The position numbers and the translations under genes were made by a program. From assembly GCA_002748055.1 (NCBI GenBank), contig PDRI01000026.1:1-41690 (forward strand): a stretch of DNA of 41,690 nt, given 5' to 3'. The notes under the pieces were generated by a model. That model had not been told where the DNA came from. It searched no databases and saw nothing but the letters and a program-made list of their open reading frames with translations. Origin of the DNA: Bacteroidota bacterium. GTDB lineage: Bacteria > Bacteroidota > Bacteroidia > Bacteroidales > GCA-2748055. This document shows, one piece after another, positions 37,205 through 41,690 of this stretch. Each line of letters starts with the position of its first letter. Position 1 is the first letter of the stretch.

Positions 37205-39778
37205 TCATCCCAACTGCAGGATGCTCCCCAGCTGGTAGACTATAAAACTGGCTACCCAGGCAATTACTGTTGTGTATAACAAGACAAAACCAGCCCATTT
37301 CCAGCTGCCGGCCTCGCGGCCCACAGCGACGATTACCGCTACACACGGAAGGTAAAACAAAATAAAGATCAGGAACGAAAGCCCGACCAGGGGGGTAAAC
37401 ACAGGGGTCCCGGCCTTCGGACCACTCCCGTAAACCTGCTCGCTAAGCCGTTTCTGCAGCGAGCTGCTACCGGCCTCCGGATTCTCGTCGGCCTGGTAAA
37501 GCACCCCCATGGTACTCACCACAACCTCCTTAGCCGCAAAGCCGGTCACCAGGCTGATCCCCATTTTCCAGTCGAAGCCAAGTGGCCTGATTAGGGGTTC
37601 AATAGCTGTTCCCATACGACCAATCAGGGAAGCCGTCTCCCTTTCCAGCTCCTTTTCGGAATAGAGCTGGTCGATCACCTCCTGGGATGGTTCCGGCTTT
37701 TCTTGCTCAAGGGCAATTAGCCCTTCATAGTCCTTCGACCACTCGATGTTCCGCGGAAAATACCCCAGGGCCCAGATCACCACCGAAGCAAGAAGTATCA
37801 CACCACCCATTTTCTTCAGATAGTGCTCACCCTTTTGCCACATGTGCCTGAGCACAACCTTCAATCCCGGATTTCTGTAAACAGGCAGCTCCATCACGAA
37901 GGGGGCTTCCTGGTTCCTGAAAAGGGTTTTCTTGAAAATGATGGAAACCAGCAGAGAAGTGAGAATGCCCAGCATGTACAAACCGAAAATAACAGTTCCC
38001 GCATGCTCCGGGAAAATGGCACCCGCAACCAGCACATATACCGGAAGCCGCGCACTGCACGACATAAAGGGGATGATGAGCATGGTCAGGATGCGGTCAT
38101 TCCTGTCCTCAAGTGTGCGCGTGGCCATCATGGCGGGAACGTTGCAGCCAAACCCCATGATCAGGGGGATGAAGGATTTGCCGTGCAAGCCGAAAAGGTG
38201 CATGACCCGGTCCATGATAAAAGCGGTCCGCGCCATATAACCGGTATCCTCCATCAGGGAAATGAAAAAGAAGAGGATGAGAATATTGGGCAGAAAGACA
38301 ATTACGCCCCCAACCCCGCCAATCACACCATCGATCAGCAGGTCGCGAAAAAAGCCTTCGGCCATGTGGTTCCTCAACAATACACTGAGCAATTCCACAC
38401 CCGACTCAATCCAGTCCATCGGATAATTCCCCAGCCGGAAGGTGGCTGTGAACATCAGCCAGAGGAAGGCCAGAAAAATGGGCAGGCCAAGGTATTTATG
38501 CGTTAGAACACGGTCGATTCGGCGCGACCTGGAAAAGCCGGGATCGTTCCCGCTCTTCTTCATGGTCTCTTTCAAGGCTCCTGCAATAAACCCATAGCGG
38601 GCATCGGTAATCAGGGTAACCGGCTCATCCCGAAACAAAACAGACAGCCTGTGCCTTTCGTCCTGGGACGATCCCCTGATTTCCTCAAAATTCTGCGCAG
38701 AAGAAAGCGTGTGAAGAATATTGTCATCGCCCTCGAGCAGTTTCAATGACAGAAAGCGGGAAGAATAATGATCGGTAATGGAGGGATTGTCGCGGATCAG
38801 CTCCTGGATGCGCCTGACCGAAGCTTCCACTTCCTCCCCATAGTTGATGTGTATATGCCTGATATCCGGATCCAGTTCTTCAAAAACAGCTATCACATGG
38901 TTCAGCAGACGAAAAACCCCTTTGCCCCGGTTTCCAATCGTAGGAACCACCCTGCTGCCCAAAAGCTTGCTCAGGAGGTCAATATCCAGAACATCCTTTT
39001 TACCCAGCAAATCGTCGTACATGTTCAGGGCGAGTACAACAGAAATGTCCATGTCGATGAGTTGGGAAGTCAGATAGAGATTACGCTCCAGATTATTGGC
39101 ATCGACCACATTGACAACCACATCCGGTTTCTCCTTCATAATGTGCTCACGCACATAGCGTTCCTCGGGAGAATAGTCGGAAAGCGAGTAGGTCCCGGGC
39201 AGATCTGTAATCCGAAAATGATAGCCCTTAAAGCTAAGCTCGGCCAGCTTCGAATCGACCGTCACACCGGCATAGTTGCCCACATGCTCATTGGAACGGG
39301 AAAGGCGGTTAAAAATGCTGGTTTTCCCACAATTCGGATTTCCCACAAGGGCCACGTTAATCGTGCGACCAGCCTTCTGAAGGTCCTTACTCCAGGGAAG
39401 GTCCTCATTGTTTTGGTCAGAATCCTCCCAGCCATGAATGGCCTTTCTCGTAGCCCGACGCCACTGCCGCCCCCACAACTTCTCTTCTCCGTTGCGGTGC
39501 ATCTGCGCCCTGTCTTCATCAGGCAGTTGATCCTGGCCGCTCACTCCATCTCCATCCGGCTGTATCACCTCAACCAGACCGGCCTCACTCCTGCGAAGGG
39601 ATACATTGCTGTCGAGAATTCTGTATTCTACAGGATCCTGAAGGGGGGCCGATTTTACAACCAGCACAGGCTTGCCCCGTACAAAACCCATTTCCGTAAG
39701 TCGTTTTCTGAATGCACCCCGCCCCCTGACTCTTGCTATCAGGGCGCTCTCGCCTGTACTTAGTTCATTTAGTGTCAT
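37205..39778 (-). CDS. feoB: Ferrous iron transporter, FeoA-FeoB fusion
   Basis: N-terminal FeoA SH3-like domain (MTLNELSTGESALIARVRGRGAFRKRLTEMGFVRGK), G1 ALVGNPNCGKTSIFNRL, G3 DLPGTYSL, FeoB permease core (GYMARTAFIMDR, GFGCNVPAMMATRTL). Confidence 0.97.
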   Translation of the reverse strand: MTLNELSTGESALIARVRGRGAFRKRLTEMGFVRGKPVLVVKSAPLQDPVEYRILDSNVSLRRSEAGLVEVIQPDGDGVSGQDQLPDEDRAQMHRNGEEKLWGRQWRRATRKAIHGWEDSDQNNEDLPWSKDLQKAGRTINVALVGNPNCGKTSIFNRLSRSNEHVGNYAGVTVDSKLAELSFKGYHFRITDLPGTYSLSDYSPEERYVREHIMKEKPDVVVNVVDANNLERNLYLTSQLIDMDISVVLALNMYDDLLGKKDVLDIDLLSKLLGSRVVPTIGNRGKGVFRLLNHVIAVFEELDPDIRHIHINYGEEVEASVRRIQELIRDNPSITDHYSSRFLSLKLLEGDDNILHTLSSAQNFEEIRGSSQDERHRLSVLFRDEPVTLITDARYGFIAGALKETMKKSGNDPGFSRSRRIDRVLTHKYLGLPIFLAFLWLMFTATFRLGNYPMDWIESGVELLSVLLRNHMAEGFFRDLLIDGVIGGVGGVIVFLPNILILFFFISLMEDTGYMARTAFIMDRVMHLFGLHGKSFIPLIMGFGCNVPAMMATRTLEDRNDRILTMLIIPFMSCSARLPVYVLVAGAIFPEHAGTVIFGLYMLGILTSLLVSIIFKKTLFRNQEAPFVMELPVYRNPGLKVVLRHMWQKGEHYLKKMGGVILLASVVIWALGYFPRNIEWSKDYEGLIALEQEKPEPSQEVIDQLYSEKELERETASLIGRMGTAIEPLIRPLGFDWKMGISLVTGFAAKEVVVSTMGVLYQADENPEAGSSSLQKRLSEQVYGSGPKAGTPVFTPLVGLSFLIFILFYLPCVAVIVAVGREAGSWKWAGFVLLYTTVIAWVASFIVYQLGSILQLG

Positions 39779-41061
39779 GCTTCATCCACATCGGTTCTTC
39801 CCAGGTAGTTGTATCCGAGTTGGGCAATACGTGCGGCAACCAGTTCATCATCAATATTTTCTGCCTGAAGACTTACCCTGTTTTCCCCCGGATCGGCCAG
39901 CACACGTTCAACACCCTCCAGCTCACTGAGGCCACTTTCAACATTGGCCTTGCAGTGTTGGCAAGTCATTCCTTCAACCTTATAATATCTCACATTTTCA
40001 TTCATTGCTGCAAGTTGAGCCCTGTCCGACCTGTCTTGCTTTCGCTTCGAAAGCCATTTTTGCAGCTGGCCATTCAGCAACAATACAACCAACATGACTG
40101 AGGACAGCCAACTCAACCAATTCTGGCCATGCTGATAATGTTCGGGCTGAACATTTACCGGAAAAGCAGCGGCGATCCATTCCACGGGCAGGAGATTGTT
40201 GATTGCAACACCAAACAAAACGGCCCCGCCAATAATGCTGCTCAGATACACCCACAACGACTTCCTTCCCATGGTCGAGGCAATCACCGTCATGGTGGCT
40301 ATATTGGTGGCCGGGCCGGCCATAAGCAGAACCAGGGCAGCCCCCGGCGAAAGCCCTTTCAGCATCAATACAGCTGCAATAGGTATTGAACCGGTAGCAC
40401 AGATGTAGAGGGGGACAGACAATAAAAGAATCAGCCCCATCTCGAAAAATGGATTCCCGACATGCTGGATGAAAAAATCGGCAGGAATCAGCATCGCCAG
40501 CAATGCCGCCAGCAACAAACCTATCACCAGCCACTTGCCCAGGTCCTGAATCAGTTCCACAAAACCATAGCGAAGTAACTCGACCAGGCTACGGGGAGGA
40601 ACATCACTTTCCCCCTCATCCTGCATCTCTGTCTGCACCCCTTCCTTCCGATCGAGCCGGTTCCCCAGGAGCCCTCCAAACAGGCCTGATACAAGTGCCG
40701 CAACGGGCCTGATAATGGCCATTGGCCAGCCCAGGAGAGAGTAAGTGGCCAGAATGGAGTCCACCCCGGTTTGCGGGGTAGAGACCAAAAAAGAGATGCT
40801 TGCTCCCCGTGAAGCTCCATTTCGGTAAAAGCCCATAGCAGCAGGGAGCACTCCACAGGAACAAAGGGGCATGGGAATCCCCATCAGGGCAGCATTCATT
40901 ACCGACCTGAAATCCCGGCCACCCATATAACGATTGATCATCTGTCGGGGAAACAATACCCTTAACCCACCCGCAAACAGGAAACCCAGCAAGAGGTAGG
41001 GAGACATCTCGTGCAGAAGATGCAGCAGTTCCCCCAAATAAGCACTAATCCAGTTTAACAT
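39775..41061 (-). CDS. Permease (UPF0718/SO_0444-like heavy-metal efflux) with C-terminal HMA domain
   Basis: GIPMPLCSCGVLPAAMGFYRNGASRGASISFLVSTPQTGVDS; C-terminal VEGMTCQHCKANVESGLSELEGVERV heavy-metal-associated domain. Confidence 0.92.
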   Translation of the reverse strand: MLNWISAYLGELLHLLHEMSPYLLLGFLFAGGLRVLFPRQMINRYMGGRDFRSVMNAALMGIPMPLCSCGVLPAAMGFYRNGASRGASISFLVSTPQTGVDSILATYSLLGWPMAIIRPVAALVSGLFGGLLGNRLDRKEGVQTEMQDEGESDVPPRSLVELLRYGFVELIQDLGKWLVIGLLLAALLAMLIPADFFIQHVGNPFFEMGLILLLSVPLYICATGSIPIAAVLMLKGLSPGAALVLLMAGPATNIATMTVIASTMGRKSLWVYLSSIIGGAVLFGVAINNLLPVEWIAAAFPVNVQPEHYQHGQNWLSWLSSVMLVVLLLNGQLQKWLSKRKQDRSDRAQLAAMNENVRYYKVEGMTCQHCKANVESGLSELEGVERVLADPGENRVSLQAENIDDELVAARIAQLGYNYLGRTDVDEA

Positions 41062-41105
41062 GTATGTCCTTTATTAACTTGAGCAAACGAGCAAAAATAT
41101 CTGTG

Positions 41106-41113
41106 CAAATTTA
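41106..41113 (-). promoter_or_regulatory. Candidate -7 box (TAAATTTG) for the permease-HMA/feoB transcript
   Basis: TAnnTTTG match on - strand 45 bp upstream of the ATG; a second match TATTTTTG lies at 41092-41099. Confidence 0.35.
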
Positions 41114-41554
41114 TCGTTTTGTCCACAGTTCTACCATCCCTAAAAATGGCTATTCTACAGCCATTCCCGGCTTCCATCGCATAAACACATGAGAAAGATT
41201 GGTAAGGTGAAGAATCCGGGCACTCCGCGGCTTTGTGATTGATCGCTTACTGTTTTATACACTTACCTGTACTCGTTTTCATCGCCCCGGGTTCTGTTAT
41301 TCGGCAGTCCTTTTTAGTTCTGGTTTTAGTTGCTTTCGTATATCGCTTCCCTTTCAAAGGTTCGTTGACCATAAACTATTGCAAACCCCGCAGCGTGAAT
41401 ATTCACAATCAATCCTTTTGTCCGATCCAGGTGTTATTGCTAACGCTTGCCGGGCTTCAGATAGTAATTGGGTTGGACTTTCATGCATCCTGCACTACTT
41501 TGTAGCAATTCTGAAGGAGATTTTGTAATTGAGATCAAAAAGAAGATTACAGTA

Positions 41555-41690
41555 TTAGTTATCTAAAACAATCATTTTTTCAAAGGCCAATGAGTCAGGA
41601 TTGTATTTCGGATTCTTTGGATGCAATGCCAAATAGAGTCCCTCTTTTGCGACAAATGCCATATAGGGATCATAAGTACTCTCGGGTAAA
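41555..41690 (-). CDS. C-terminal fragment of a CDS running off the window
   Basis: Minus strand reads ...LPESTYDPYMAFVAKEGLYLALHPKNPKYNPDSLAFEKMIVLDN*, open to the window end. Confidence 0.6.
   Translation of the reverse strand, partial: LPESTYDPYMAFVAKEGLYLALHPKNPKYNPDSLAFEKMIVLDN

Noticed and set aside
38768-39763. 331-aa + strand ORF
   Set aside because: Antisense to feoB.
41380-41480. Integron attC-like site suggested by gctaacgcttgccgggc
   Set aside because: I could not find paired GTTRRRY/RYYYAAC core sites or an integrase; kept only as an unassigned intergenic region.

Overview
The window is a mostly ordinary chromosomal segment from a member of the Bacteroidota. The assignment rests on gene content, TAnnTTTG-type -7 promoter elements, and a FeoA-FeoB fusion; it is an inference, since no database was searched. 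It holds about 35 genes, mostly on the minus strand: a 5'-truncated-by-window surface/adhesin-like protein, split pntA1-pntA2-pntB, a DHODH-like protein, sucA-sucB, lipoproteins, a thioredoxin-TPR protein, a GT4 glycosyltransferase, mltG, a Fur/PerR-like regulator with peroxiredoxin, a class I aminotransferase, htpG, a LytTR regulator with a class III aminotransferase, a TrmH methyltransferase, HU, tRNA-Ser(TGA), an exported aromatic/Ser-Arg-rich repeat protein, an SGNH hydrolase with a lipoprotein, a GT2-like enzyme with an MsbA-like ABC exporter, purB, NfeD, a GNAT, a fused CcsBA cytochrome c biogenesis protein, FeoAB, and a permease-HMA metal transporter. I saw no CRISPR array, rRNA, transposase, phage or recognisable defence island. 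The least explained items are the Ser/Arg-rich repeat protein (23906-25573), an unassigned ~490 bp intergenic region near the right end (41062-41554), a PerR-box-like double inverted repeat upstream of the fur-prx pair, and several orphan lipoproteins or small ORFs. I did not find convincing evidence for a wholly new biological system.
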